A stretch of 64,000 nt of DNA from Candidatus Gastranaerophilales bacterium (lineage in GTDB: Bacteria; Cyanobacteriota; Vampirovibrionia; Gastranaerophilales; Gastranaerophilaceae): assembly GCA_944322725.1 (NCBI GenBank), contig CALUPU010000003.1:62001-126000 (forward strand). The letters are read 5' to 3'. Made by a program: the position numbers and the translations under genes. Within the stretch, counting starts at the first letter, position 1; every line of letters starts with the position of its first letter. Below, one piece after another: positions 33,049 to 41,646 of the stretch. The notes beneath the pieces were generated by a model that searched no databases, was not told where the DNA came from, and worked only from the letters and a program-made list of their open reading frames with translations.

Positions 33049-33898
33049 ATTCTGCCAGTTCTTCAAGAACAGCCATCTTCATAACATCCGGATTAGCTTT
33101 TTTGCCCGTCCATATTTCAAAAGCTTTTGCTCCCTGATGCACAAACATATCAAGCCCAGTAATTGTTTTGTATCCGTTTTTGTTTGCAATCTTTAACAAC
33201 TCTGTTTTTAAAGGGTTGTATACAATATCATAAACAGCAGCACCCTGCGGCAAAGTTTTAATAACTTCCTCTTCAACAGGGGTTATTCCCATTGCTTTGC
33301 CCCTCATACCGACAGGAGTTGAGTTAACAAGCATTTTGCAATCAGATAAATCCCTCAGGCTCTGCATTTGTTTAAGGTTGAATTTTACGTCAGGAAAACT
33401 GTCTCTCAAAAAATTAACCATATTTTGTGCATTTATTATATTTCTTGCATAAAAATCAATGGCTTTTACACCAATCTGACACAGAGCAATAGCGGCAGCC
33501 CTTGAAGCACCGCCTGTTCCAAGAACAGATACCTTGGCTTCGCTTAATTCCATTTGGAAATCTTCCGGTATTGCTTTTTGAAAACCATATATATCTGTAT
33601 TAAAGCCGTAGAGACTTTTATCAGACATAATTTTAACGGTATTTGCGCAGCCTGCCATATCAGCAAGTTTGTCAAACTCGTCCAAAAACAGAGTAACAGG
33701 AACTTTTAGAGGAATTGTCACATTAAAACCTGTATATCCCTGTGATTTTAATTGCTTAATTCGGTCAACAAGATCCTCTTGTTCAGTATCAAGCAGTTCA
33801 TACGAACCGTCAATATTTAATTCCTCAAGCATTGCATTATGCATTACGGCAGACAAAGACTGTGTCAAAGGATGACCAATTACGGCAAATTTAATCAT
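33047..33898 (-). CDS. aroE: Shikimate 5-dehydrogenase
   Basis: 283 residues from ATG 33898; an in-frame GTG at 33904 would add two. It reduces 3-dehydroshikimate to shikimate with NADPH in aromatic amino acid synthesis. Evidence: GHPLTQSLSAVMHN (substrate-binding start), GFNVTIPLK with the catalytic Lys, NTDIYGF, the cofactor loop VLGTGGASRAAA, and VNSTPVGM and GLDMFVHQGAKAFE near the end. The start overlaps the end of topA by 8 bases, so the two are translationally linked. Confidence 0.95.
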   Translation of the reverse strand: MIKFAVIGHPLTQSLSAVMHNAMLEELNIDGSYELLDTEQEDLVDRIKQLKSQGYTGFNVTIPLKVPVTLFLDEFDKLADMAGCANTVKIMSDKSLYGFNTDIYGFQKAIPEDFQMELSEAKVSVLGTGGASRAAAIALCQIGVKAIDFYARNIINAQNMVNFLRDSFPDVKFNLKQMQSLRDLSDCKMLVNSTPVGMRGKAMGITPVEEEVIKTLPQGAAVYDIVYNPLKTELLKIANKNGYKTITGLDMFVHQGAKAFEIWTGKKANPDVMKMAVLEELAE

Positions 33899-36197
33899 TT
33901 CCACCGCCTTCTTCTAAAGGTTTTGAAAAAGAGCAGGTGTTATTCGAACAAACAAGTTTTGCTTCTTTTTTTGTAATCTTTTTCACAAGGTACGCACCGC
34001 ATTCAGGGCAATTTTCTTTAACCGGCTCATTCCAGGAGACGAAATCACAATCAGGATATCTGTTACATCCATAGAATATTTTTCCGTATTTGGATTTACG
34101 CTGAATAACTTCACCTTCACCGCATTTGGGACATTTTACACCTGTTGTTATGACAATTCTTTTTCTGTGATTACACTCATCGTTTGTACATTGCAGGTAT
34201 TTGCCGTAGGGTCCTACTTTTACAATCATTTCAGAGCCGCATTTTTCGCATTTTTCATCACTTTTTTCATCAACAGGTGCAGCCGATCCGTCTTTGTTTA
34301 AAGGCATCATTGTTTTACATTCCGGGTACCCCGAACATCCGAGAAACTGTGTACCGAAACGGCTTGTTCTGACTATCATTTTTTTGCCGCAATTCGGACA
34401 CACAACATCTGATTCTATCAGGACTCTTGGCATATTTTCTTTTGCAGAATTTACTGTTTCTGTAAAAGGGGTATAGAAGTCCTGCAAAACATCTGTCCAA
34501 ACAGCTTTTTCTTCTGCTATATCATCCAGCTTGGTTTCCATTTGTGCAGTAAATTCATAATTCATAATGTCCGTAAAATACTTCACAAGTTCTCTTGAAA
34601 GAGTTCTGCCAAGAATCGTAGGAACAAGAGCCTTTTCAAGTTTTTCAACATACCCTTTCTGCTGAATCTTGGAGATAATCGGTGCATACGTAGACGGACG
34701 TCCGATGCCATGCTCTTCCAGTGCTTTTACAAGAGAAGCTTCCGTATATCTTGGCGGAGGTTGTGTAAAATGCTGTTTGGGATCAATCTTGTCCAGTTTT
34801 ACCTCGTCACCTTTTTCTAAATCAGGGATTTTGCTGGAATCATGTTCATCGTCATTTTCATTGTAGACTTTCAAAAAGCCGTCAAAGATAACTTTGCTTG
34901 TACCTGTTTTGAACAAATAATCATCTGCAGTAATATCAACCGAGGTATTTTTAACTTTTGCATTCTCCATCTGAGAGGCAATAAATCTTGACCAGATAAG
35001 CTTATAAAGTCTGTATTGTTCGGATGTAAGATACTGTTTTATACTTTCGGGAGTTTTATCAATATACGAAGGTCTTATTGCTTCGTGAGCATCCTGTACA
35101 TTCTTACCGCCTTTTACATAGTTGTTGGGAGTTTTCGGGTAGTAATTTTCACCAAAATTGCCTGTTATATAGTCTTTTGCAGCAGCCTGTGCGTCGTCTG
35201 ATATTCTCACAGAGTCTGTTCTCATATAGGTAATTAAACCAACAGGTTCACCGCCAATTTCAACACCTTCGTATAACTTTTGAGCAATCTGCATTGTTTT
35301 TGAAACGCCGTAACCAAGTTTTGAACTGGCTTCTCTTTGCAAAGTAGATGTAATAAACGGTGCAGAGGGTTTTCTTTGTGTATCTCTGTAAGTAACCTTT
35401 GAAACTTCGTATCTAAGACCTTCTTTTGTAAGGTCTGCAACTATTTTGTCAGCTTCTTCTTTATTTTTTATTTCTACTTTTTTATCTTTATATTTTGAAA
35501 GTTCAGCAGTAAAAGGAAGCTTGCCTTTTAAGAGATTGGCAGTAATTGACCAATACTCAACCGGTACAAATGCATCAATTTCGTCTTCTCTCTCACAAAT
35601 CATGCGAAGAGCAACACTCTGTACTCGACCTGCAGAGAGTCTGTAATTTCTCATTTTTTCCCAGAGAACAGGGCTTATTTTATAGCCTACAAGTCTATCA
35701 AGTATTTGTCTTGTCTGCTGTGCTTTAACTCTTTCCATATCAATGGCGCGAGGGTGTTCGACAGCGCTTTTTATTGCTTTTGGAGTAATTTCGTTAAACT
35801 CAATTCGGTTAATCTTGCTGTCAGGAACTTCAAGCACCTGTCTCACATGCCAGGCAATAGCCTCTCCTTCTCGGTCAGGGTCGGATGCAAGATAAATTTT
35901 GTCCGATTTTTTTGCAAGTTCATTTAATTTTTTTACGACTAGCTTTTTTTCAGGAATAACAATAAAAGAAGGTTCAAAATTATTGGCAACATCAAAACCG
36001 AGCACTTTAGGTGGAAAATCTCTGATGTGACCATAGCTTGCTTCAATTTGGTAAGAATCACCGAGAATCTTTTTTATAGTCTTTGATTTTGCCGGAGACT
36101 CTACTATAACAAGAGCCTTTTCTTTTTTAGACTTAGATTTTGCGGTCTTTTTTTCTTTTTTTTCAATTTCAGTAACTTTAGTTTTTGCTTTTGCCAT
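33891..36197 (-). CDS. topA: DNA topoisomerase I
   Basis: 768 residues from ATG 36197 (MAKAKTK). A Lys-rich N-terminal extension of about 25 residues precedes the TOPRIM domain (ALVIVESPAKSKTIKKILG; DPDREGEAIAWH). The active-site Tyr is in GLITYMRTDSVRIS (around residue 315). Four C-terminal Cys4 zinc ribbons follow: CPNCGKKM, CEKCGSEM, CPKCGEGE and CPECGAYL. It relaxes negative supercoils. No Shine-Dalgarno precedes the start; TATACT about 22 bases upstream suggests a very short leader. Confidence 0.95.
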   Translation of the reverse strand: MAKAKTKVTEIEKKEKKTAKSKSKKEKALVIVESPAKSKTIKKILGDSYQIEASYGHIRDFPPKVLGFDVANNFEPSFIVIPEKKLVVKKLNELAKKSDKIYLASDPDREGEAIAWHVRQVLEVPDSKINRIEFNEITPKAIKSAVEHPRAIDMERVKAQQTRQILDRLVGYKISPVLWEKMRNYRLSAGRVQSVALRMICEREDEIDAFVPVEYWSITANLLKGKLPFTAELSKYKDKKVEIKNKEEADKIVADLTKEGLRYEVSKVTYRDTQRKPSAPFITSTLQREASSKLGYGVSKTMQIAQKLYEGVEIGGEPVGLITYMRTDSVRISDDAQAAAKDYITGNFGENYYPKTPNNYVKGGKNVQDAHEAIRPSYIDKTPESIKQYLTSEQYRLYKLIWSRFIASQMENAKVKNTSVDITADDYLFKTGTSKVIFDGFLKVYNENDDEHDSSKIPDLEKGDEVKLDKIDPKQHFTQPPPRYTEASLVKALEEHGIGRPSTYAPIISKIQQKGYVEKLEKALVPTILGRTLSRELVKYFTDIMNYEFTAQMETKLDDIAEEKAVWTDVLQDFYTPFTETVNSAKENMPRVLIESDVVCPNCGKKMIVRTSRFGTQFLGCSGYPECKTMMPLNKDGSAAPVDEKSDEKCEKCGSEMIVKVGPYGKYLQCTNDECNHRKRIVITTGVKCPKCGEGEVIQRKSKYGKIFYGCNRYPDCDFVSWNEPVKENCPECGAYLVKKITKKEAKLVCSNNTCSFSKPLEEGGGND

Positions 36198-36499
36198 AAT
36201 TCGCAACAATTCACATAGTATAAATCTAATCCAGTGTCGTCACTGCCGCCACGACACTTCTAGCCGTCACTGACTCACCTTTTCAAACGACTCTCAAAAA
36301 TTTTGCTTACAATCCTTATCACAAAATTTTCTCGGACAGCCTAGATATAATAACATTGTGAAAAATTTTAGGCAAATTTTTGCGGTTAAAAAATTTAATA
36401 AAATAACAAAATTTGGTATGAAAAGATGATTTCTTTATAAATTATTAAATATTAATAATTTGCCGCCGATGTTAATAAAGACATGAGACTGAGGTAGGC
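36198..36499. other. Divergent intergenic region with GTGTCGT/ACGACAC repeat
   Basis: About 300 bases without a gene. Near topA is a GC-richer patch. It holds an inverted repeat GTGTCGT (36234-36240)/ACGACAC (36251-36257) and a direct repeat CGTCACTG (36238-36245 and about 36265-36272). The rest is AT-rich with possible -10 elements (TATAAT near 36346) for the TPR gene. No tRNA or known riboswitch fold was recognised. Confidence 0.4.
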
Positions 36500-38173
36500 A
36501 TGCTAGAGCAACACAATATCAGCGGAACACAAGACACAGAAAGTTCCGAAAACAAAAACGAAAATGCAATAAAGACTCTTGAAAAAGCAAGAGTTTACCA
36601 CGAAAAATATCTTTTAAGAAACAACAACTCCGATTTGGAGAATGCTGTTAATTACTATATTCAAGCCATCAAACAAAACCCGAAAATCCCTGAAACCTAC
36701 TATAGATTAGCAAGTCTTATGTTTGAAAACGGTCAAATTTCTCTTGATTCGGCTATTGAACAATGCAAAGTCGCTGTTGATATTGACCCCCAAAACACCA
36801 ATGCTCACCTTTATACGGGATATTTTTTAAAGCTTGCACGTGATTTTGATGAGGCTGAAAAAGAATTTAAAAATGCGATAAAAATTAATCCGATTAATTC
36901 CGCACGCCCAAGGCTTATTTTAGCCACAATGCTCTATGAAAAAATAAACAAAGTTAAGCCATCTTTCATTGATTTTATCAGAATGGTTTATTATGCCTGC
37001 TCAGGCTGTCTTACTGTATTATGGGATGCGGCTTCGCTAAAAATGCTCTACAAAAATGTATCTGATGATGCAAAAGTATTTATTTATAAGACTTACGGCG
37101 GATTTTTAGAAAAAATCAAAAATAGTTCACTTGCTGTCGCAACCTATGATGCAGCGGCTGAAAGCACAGGAAGAGATGAGTATTTTTACAATCGTATAGG
37201 TGATATTTGTATTAAAGAACATGCACCTGAAATAGCGCTTGATGCTTACAAAAAAGTTCTGGAATCAAATCCCTATGACAGAACAGCCCTTGTAAAGCTG
37301 GCAACTCTGATTCAGACACATTTCCCTGACAATTTCAACGATGCTATTGACTGCTATAACAAATTATTGGAAATTGAACCTGATAATGACAAAGTCTATT
37401 ATGAACTCGGGCATTTGTATTTACAAAAAAACGAGAATCTGCCTGCAGTGAACGCTTTTTGTATGGCGCTGGAAAAAGATGAGGAAAATCCTTTTTATCA
37501 CAACAGTATGGCATTTGCTCTTGTGCAGCTGGAACAGTACGATGATGCAATTGAGCATTACCAGAAGGCAATTAACATCAATCCTGATCCGTACTGGACA
37601 TCTATAGTATGTCAGGCGCTCGGTTCTGTCTATTCTGAAATAAAGAACAATCCGGAAGCAGCAATCGTTTTGTATCAAACAGCAGCCGTATTAAATCCTG
37701 ATTCTGAAGAAAGTCAGCTGGCAATAGGTGACACGTATTTTTCTCAGGAGGATTATGATAACGCAATAAAAGCATACTGTGACGCAATAAAAATCAACCC
37801 CGAAAATGCAAAAGCATATTGCAAATGCGGTATGGCTTTATGGGAAAAAGATTACACAGAAGAAGCAATAGTTGCATATCATAAGGCTATTGCACTCAAT
37901 CCCGAATATGCTATTGCATATAATAATCTCGGTGTTATTTATCTTGATGATTTAGGCAATACAAATGAAGCTTTGGAGTTATTTGAAAAAGCAATTGAAA
38001 TAAACAAAAGCTATACACTGGCATACTTCAATCTTGGCAGAAGTTATGCTCTTATAGGTGAAAACACAAAAGCCGCTAAAAACTTCCAGCGTGCAATGGA
38101 TTTGAATATTCTGACAGGAGAACTTGACGAAGAGGATATTCTCTACCGTCTTCACAAACTGTTTGAGGTTTAA
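36500..38173 (+). CDS. TPR-repeat protein 1
   Basis: 557 residues made mostly of 34-residue tetratricopeptide repeats (AIKQNPKIPETYYRLA, ALDAYKKVLESNPYDRTALV, AYNNLGVIYLDD). Repeats occur before and after a central non-TPR hydrophobic segment (about 155-180, FIRMVYYACSGCLTVLWDAA). One repeat is lengthened around WTSIVCQALGSVYSEIKNNP. The same architecture and the same WTSI block occur in the paralogue at 55070-56668. No signal peptide. GAGG lies 5 bases before the ATG. TPR arrays mediate protein-protein binding; the partners are unknown. Confidence 0.88.
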   Translation: MLEQHNISGTQDTESSENKNENAIKTLEKARVYHEKYLLRNNNSDLENAVNYYIQAIKQNPKIPETYYRLASLMFENGQISLDSAIEQCKVAVDIDPQNTNAHLYTGYFLKLARDFDEAEKEFKNAIKINPINSARPRLILATMLYEKINKVKPSFIDFIRMVYYACSGCLTVLWDAASLKMLYKNVSDDAKVFIYKTYGGFLEKIKNSSLAVATYDAAAESTGRDEYFYNRIGDICIKEHAPEIALDAYKKVLESNPYDRTALVKLATLIQTHFPDNFNDAIDCYNKLLEIEPDNDKVYYELGHLYLQKNENLPAVNAFCMALEKDEENPFYHNSMAFALVQLEQYDDAIEHYQKAININPDPYWTSIVCQALGSVYSEIKNNPEAAIVLYQTAAVLNPDSEESQLAIGDTYFSQEDYDNAIKAYCDAIKINPENAKAYCKCGMALWEKDYTEEAIVAYHKAIALNPEYAIAYNNLGVIYLDDLGNTNEALELFEKAIEINKSYTLAYFNLGRSYALIGENTKAAKNFQRAMDLNILTGELDEEDILYRLHKLFEV

Positions 38174-38176
38174 TTT

Positions 38177-38231
38177 GTTACAAACTTAACAGTCTTGTCA
38201 TATCGGGCATGCCTGTTCTAAAATTTTAACT
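38177..38231 (+). promoter_or_regulatory. Leaderless-type promoter with GTTACAAACTT half-site
   Basis: TAAAAT at 38219-38224 lies 7 bases before the ATG at 38232 and no ribosome-binding site is present. GTTACAAACTT at 38177-38187 would sit around -54 from the inferred transcription start. Confidence 0.4.
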
Positions 38232-38906
38232 ATGGAAGTTCTGCATGACAAATTCAACGAATTAATTGATGTATCAAAAATCAGAAAATTTATCTGCTCT
38301 GATTTAAAGAATGCAGGTCTCATTGACTTTTATAATACCTACTGGCTCGAGATGGAAGAATTGTATATTGATGCTTCAGAAAAGCTTAAAGTAAATCTTC
38401 TGGAGAAGTTTTTTATTGATTATCTTACAATACAGAATAATGCGGTTATACCCAAAAAAGAAAATCTTTTTAAAGAATTCATTGATTTTTATCAAAAAAT
38501 CCTGAAATTTCAGAAAAGAAGCATTGTGATAAAAAACATATACAGATACTCTGTTTATTATTTGAGAATTATTTTTGCGGATTTAAAAGATGAAGAGATA
38601 AGAAAGAAAATAAAAACAATAAATGCACTCAATGCGGTAGACTCTTATCCTTTTCTTATGGAAATATTTGAAGACTATGAATTTGCACACATAAACAGAG
38701 CGATGCTTCTGGAAATTCTTGATACCGTGCTTGGCTTTATTAACGAAAGAAACTGCAAAAAGCCGTCTCAGGTTGCGCTATCATTTGCGGGTTTAAGTAA
38801 TGAAATTAACAAAATGCTCATTTTAAAAGACTATACACCTCATTTTGTAGTTGAGGAGTCAAAGCTGCTTGAGCGAGAAACAATAAACTCTATGATAAGT
38901 TCATAG
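38232..38906 (+). CDS. Stand-alone helical domain resembling the middle of GmrSD/DUF262 proteins
   Basis: 224 residues, all-helical in appearance. Three blocks resemble the helical region that follows the nuclease domain in DUF262 (GmrSD-type) restriction proteins: FYNTYWLEMEELY; LLEKFFIDYLTIQNNAVIPK followed by LFKEFIDFY; and NAVDSYPFLMEIFEDYE followed by LLEILDTVLGFINERN. The N-terminal DUF262 nuclease part (with its QR motif) and the C-terminal DUF1524 HNH part are both absent. Only 58 bases separate it from the upstream stop codon, so no longer frame exists. It converges, 2 bases apart, with an HNH-protein gene. The relationship is from recalled family patterns; it may be a remnant or a dedicated adaptor. 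Confidence 0.5.
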   Translation: MEVLHDKFNELIDVSKIRKFICSDLKNAGLIDFYNTYWLEMEELYIDASEKLKVNLLEKFFIDYLTIQNNAVIPKKENLFKEFIDFYQKILKFQKRSIVIKNIYRYSVYYLRIIFADLKDEEIRKKIKTINALNAVDSYPFLMEIFEDYEFAHINRAMLLEILDTVLGFINERNCKKPSQVALSFAGLSNEINKMLILKDYTPHFVVEESKLLERETINSMISS

Positions 38907-38908
38907 AC

Positions 38909-40360
38909 TTACTTTCTGGGGTTCCTTTTGACTGTACCTGAACTATCAAAATCGTCATTGCTTATAGAATTGTATAATTCCATAAACATTTCATGTCTTT
39001 TTTCTCTGTTCTCTTTTGCCTTTGCTCTGTCAAGCTTATCACAGCTTATGACAATTTTTCCTTCGGATTCAAGACTCAAAGGTTCTTTAATATCCATAGG
39101 CCATGTGTCATGGTCAATAAAAATCCCCCTGTTTATATACTCGCATACTTCATCAATCTGCCTTTGGGTATTCATTGGCATATCAGGATTCTTTTCTATA
39201 AAAACATCATAACTTTCTGCACTTCTCTTATTATTACATTTACCGCACAGACTTATGTAATTTGAATAATTGCTTTCTCCATTGTCATCTTTTCTGTGAT
39301 GAGGCTTGACGTGCTCATTCGTATTTCTAAGTCTATTTATCAAAAGTTCAACAAACGCATTAGAATTTTTCTGTGCACCTTTGAGCATTAAAGAATTTAC
39401 GTCATTTTTTGAATCAGGCAGTGCTTCCAATTTTTTTCTTATGATTTTTGCTACTTCCTTGTCATGTTTATTTGACTCTGGTATCTGAGAAAAAACATTT
39501 TCAAAAAGTTCTAATACTCTGCCTCTTTTGTGTAAAATATCAGTATTTTCAAAATTAAAAATTCTATAAGCATCGTTTAGTGCACGTGAAGCTTTTTTCT
39601 CAATTTCAGGAGAAAACTGATGTATAAGAAGTGTTATTTTTCTCAGTTTAGTATTTTGCTTTGAATGCAATTGTGAAAGATAATATTCTTTTATTTCCGG
39701 TTTATTTAGTATCTGATGTATAGTTTCGTGCGGATATAGTCTTGCATATCGTTTTAAAGCTTGAAAAGCAGCAGATTCTGTATTTTGAAAATCCGGATGC
39801 AATTCTTCTATTGCCTTTGTTATATATTTAGCATCATGCGTAACATTGTTACATTTTTCTCTAAGTATAGATACAGCCTGTTTGACTTGAGGCTTAAATT
39901 TCTTCCAATCTTCAAGAACATCTTTTTTAGAAACCAGTTCGTTCATACATAGTTCCGGATGCTCCTTAGCTTTTCTTTTTATGTATGAATATGCAAATTG
40001 CATCACATTAGATTGTTCATATAAGCGAAAATTTTGTTCATGCTTAATTCTGTCCAGTGCTTCATAAGCAGGAAAGTATACTTTCCTGTTTAAAAAAGTG
40101 TTAACACTTTTGTTTTTTATCATCCTTTTGCCGCAGCATGCACAATGAAGTTCAAGTTCTCTCATGTCAGTAACAAAAGGTGTTTCTATATTTTTTTTAT
40201 TTTCAGGAATATAATGTTTCTTTTTTTTAAAAGAAACAACATCCACAGCCGGAGAAGAATTATATATGCCTGTCTGAATATGTGAGTTGTTTCCCTGATA
40301 AGTCGAGTTATATACAGACTTTGTATATAAATTACATGATTGTATGTTTCGAATATTCAT
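38909..40360 (-). CDS. HNH-type nuclease candidate with zinc-binding halves split by a helical insertion
   Basis: 483 residues. A CxxC pair (C73/C76, LHCACCGKRM) lies about 270 residues before the HNH-like core EHVKPHH (349-355), with a second CxxC at C372/C375 (SLCGKCNNKRS). In ordinary HNH zinc fingers the first CxxC lies only about 15-40 residues before the His. The intervening part (90-345) is helical and polar. The N-terminus carries VVSFKKKK at 41-48. The C-terminal 100 residues are charged. A nuclease role is inferred from the motif only. No methylase or toxin partner is adjacent, except the DUF262-like domain gene that converges on it. Confidence 0.7.
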   Translation of the reverse strand: MNIRNIQSCNLYTKSVYNSTYQGNNSHIQTGIYNSSPAVDVVSFKKKKHYIPENKKNIETPFVTDMRELELHCACCGKRMIKNKSVNTFLNRKVYFPAYEALDRIKHEQNFRLYEQSNVMQFAYSYIKRKAKEHPELCMNELVSKKDVLEDWKKFKPQVKQAVSILREKCNNVTHDAKYITKAIEELHPDFQNTESAAFQALKRYARLYPHETIHQILNKPEIKEYYLSQLHSKQNTKLRKITLLIHQFSPEIEKKASRALNDAYRIFNFENTDILHKRGRVLELFENVFSQIPESNKHDKEVAKIIRKKLEALPDSKNDVNSLMLKGAQKNSNAFVELLINRLRNTNEHVKPHHRKDDNGESNYSNYISLCGKCNNKRSAESYDVFIEKNPDMPMNTQRQIDEVCEYINRGIFIDHDTWPMDIKEPLSLESEGKIVISCDKLDRAKAKENREKRHEMFMELYNSISNDDFDSSGTVKRNPRK

Positions 40361-40426
40361 ATAAAAGTTAATACTGCTGAATTTATTTTTTTGTCACTTT
40401 GTAAATATTTCTTTACCGTATTAACA

Positions 40427-40453
40427 AAAGAGATGCCTTTAAGCATCTCTTTT
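40427..40453 (-). terminator. Rho-independent terminator
   Basis: AAAGAGATGC and GCATCTCTTT with a 6-base loop and short T-run follow the activase gene on the minus strand. Confidence 0.75.
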
Positions 40454-40465
40454 AAAATATTTAAA

Positions 40466-41470
40466 TTATGAAATATCCCATCTGCCGCAGGTTCCACCCC
40501 ATCTGGCAATGATATTACCTTTGATATCCTTGATATCTTTTGGGTGTTCATTTTCAAGTTCACCTTCGACAATAGTAATAACTTCACAGTTATTGGAACA
40601 GCCGGTACACTGATGTGTAATGGAATTAAAGTGCATATTTCCGACTTCCCAGCCTTTAAATTTAGTTGGATTTTCAGTGTACTGATGGTTTTCCATAGCA
40701 AGCAATGCTGCACCAATTGCCCCCATAGTCTGGTGGTTTTCCGGAACAACAATTTTTGTGCCCAGTGCTTCTTCAAAAGCTTTCACCATACCGGAGTTAG
40801 TAGCAACACCGCCCTGGAAAGAAACAGTAGGCAGCAATTCCTTTCCTAACGCAAGATTGCTCAAATAGTTTCTTACAAGAGCCTGACAAAGACCGTATAA
40901 TAAGTCTTCTACAGGATATCCCAGCTGCTGTTTATGGATTAAGTCGCTTTCGGCAAAAACACCGCATCTTCCTGCAATACGAGCAGGGTTAGTGGATTTT
41001 AGTGCAGTCTCGCCAAACTGTGCAATAGGGACATTGAGTCTGTTAGCCTGCTGGTCAAGAAAACTTCCCGTACCTGCTGCACAGACCGTATTCATAGCAA
41101 AGTCAGTAACAATACCGTCTCTTAAGATTATTATTTTGCTGTCCTGACCACCGATTTCAAGAATCGTTTGTACACCTGGTATATAAGTACTAGCTGCTAC
41201 AGCGTGTGCTGTGATTTCGTTTTTAACAACATCCGCGCCTACAAGTGCACCTGCAAGATTTCTGCCGCTGCCTGTAGTTCCTACGCCCTGGATATTATAT
41301 TCACACAAAGCCTGTTTCAAAAGTTCTCTCATACCCTGCTGAACAGCAATAACAGGTTTGCCTGATGTTCTTAACATATAGCTGTCGACATATTTGCCCG
41401 ATTCATCAACAAGAGCAAGTTTTGTTGTTACTGAGCCGACATCTATCCCTAAATATACGTTTAGTGCCAT
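40466..41470 (-). CDS. Acyl-CoA dehydratase activase (BadF/BadG/HgdC ATPase family)
   Basis: 334 residues from ATG 41470, chosen because AGAGAGG lies 6 bases upstream. Actin-like ATPase motifs: YLGIDVGSVTTKLAL, GTTGSGR, EIGGQDSKIII. Cluster-binding Cys residues: NTVCAAGTGSFLDQQ and AGRCGVFAESD. An extra C-terminal part has three more Cys (HQCTGCSNNC) and a WGGTCGRW end. These iron-sulfur ATPases drive single electrons into 2-hydroxyacyl-CoA dehydratases or benzoyl-CoA reductases in anaerobes. No dehydratase subunits are in the window, so the partner is unknown. Confidence 0.88.
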   Translation of the reverse strand: MALNVYLGIDVGSVTTKLALVDESGKYVDSYMLRTSGKPVIAVQQGMRELLKQALCEYNIQGVGTTGSGRNLAGALVGADVVKNEITAHAVAASTYIPGVQTILEIGGQDSKIIILRDGIVTDFAMNTVCAAGTGSFLDQQANRLNVPIAQFGETALKSTNPARIAGRCGVFAESDLIHKQQLGYPVEDLLYGLCQALVRNYLSNLALGKELLPTVSFQGGVATNSGMVKAFEEALGTKIVVPENHQTMGAIGAALLAMENHQYTENPTKFKGWEVGNMHFNSITHQCTGCSNNCEVITIVEGELENEHPKDIKDIKGNIIARWGGTCGRWDIS

Positions 41471-41646
41471 GTTTACCTCTCTTCTCTTTTTTAAATATAA
41501 ATAAAACAAAGCAAATGTTCAATTTTTTTATAAGGCGTCGATAGCATAGCATCATAAGCATAATAAATTTGCTTGTTTAGGGGCACAGCCCTTTTCAATA
41601 CTTGTTGTGTTATAATAATTTTTATATTTATCAGGAGAGTTATCTT

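Noticed and set aside
36230-36300. tRNA or other structured RNA in the topA upstream patch
   Set aside because: No acceptor stem, T-loop (GTTCGA) or anticodon arrangement is present.
40357-40776. Minus-strand frame overlapping the end of the activase, considered as a frameshifted continuation
   Set aside because: The activase frame is complete to its own stop with conserved Cys motifs, and a terminator follows; the second frame is biased and lacks family features.
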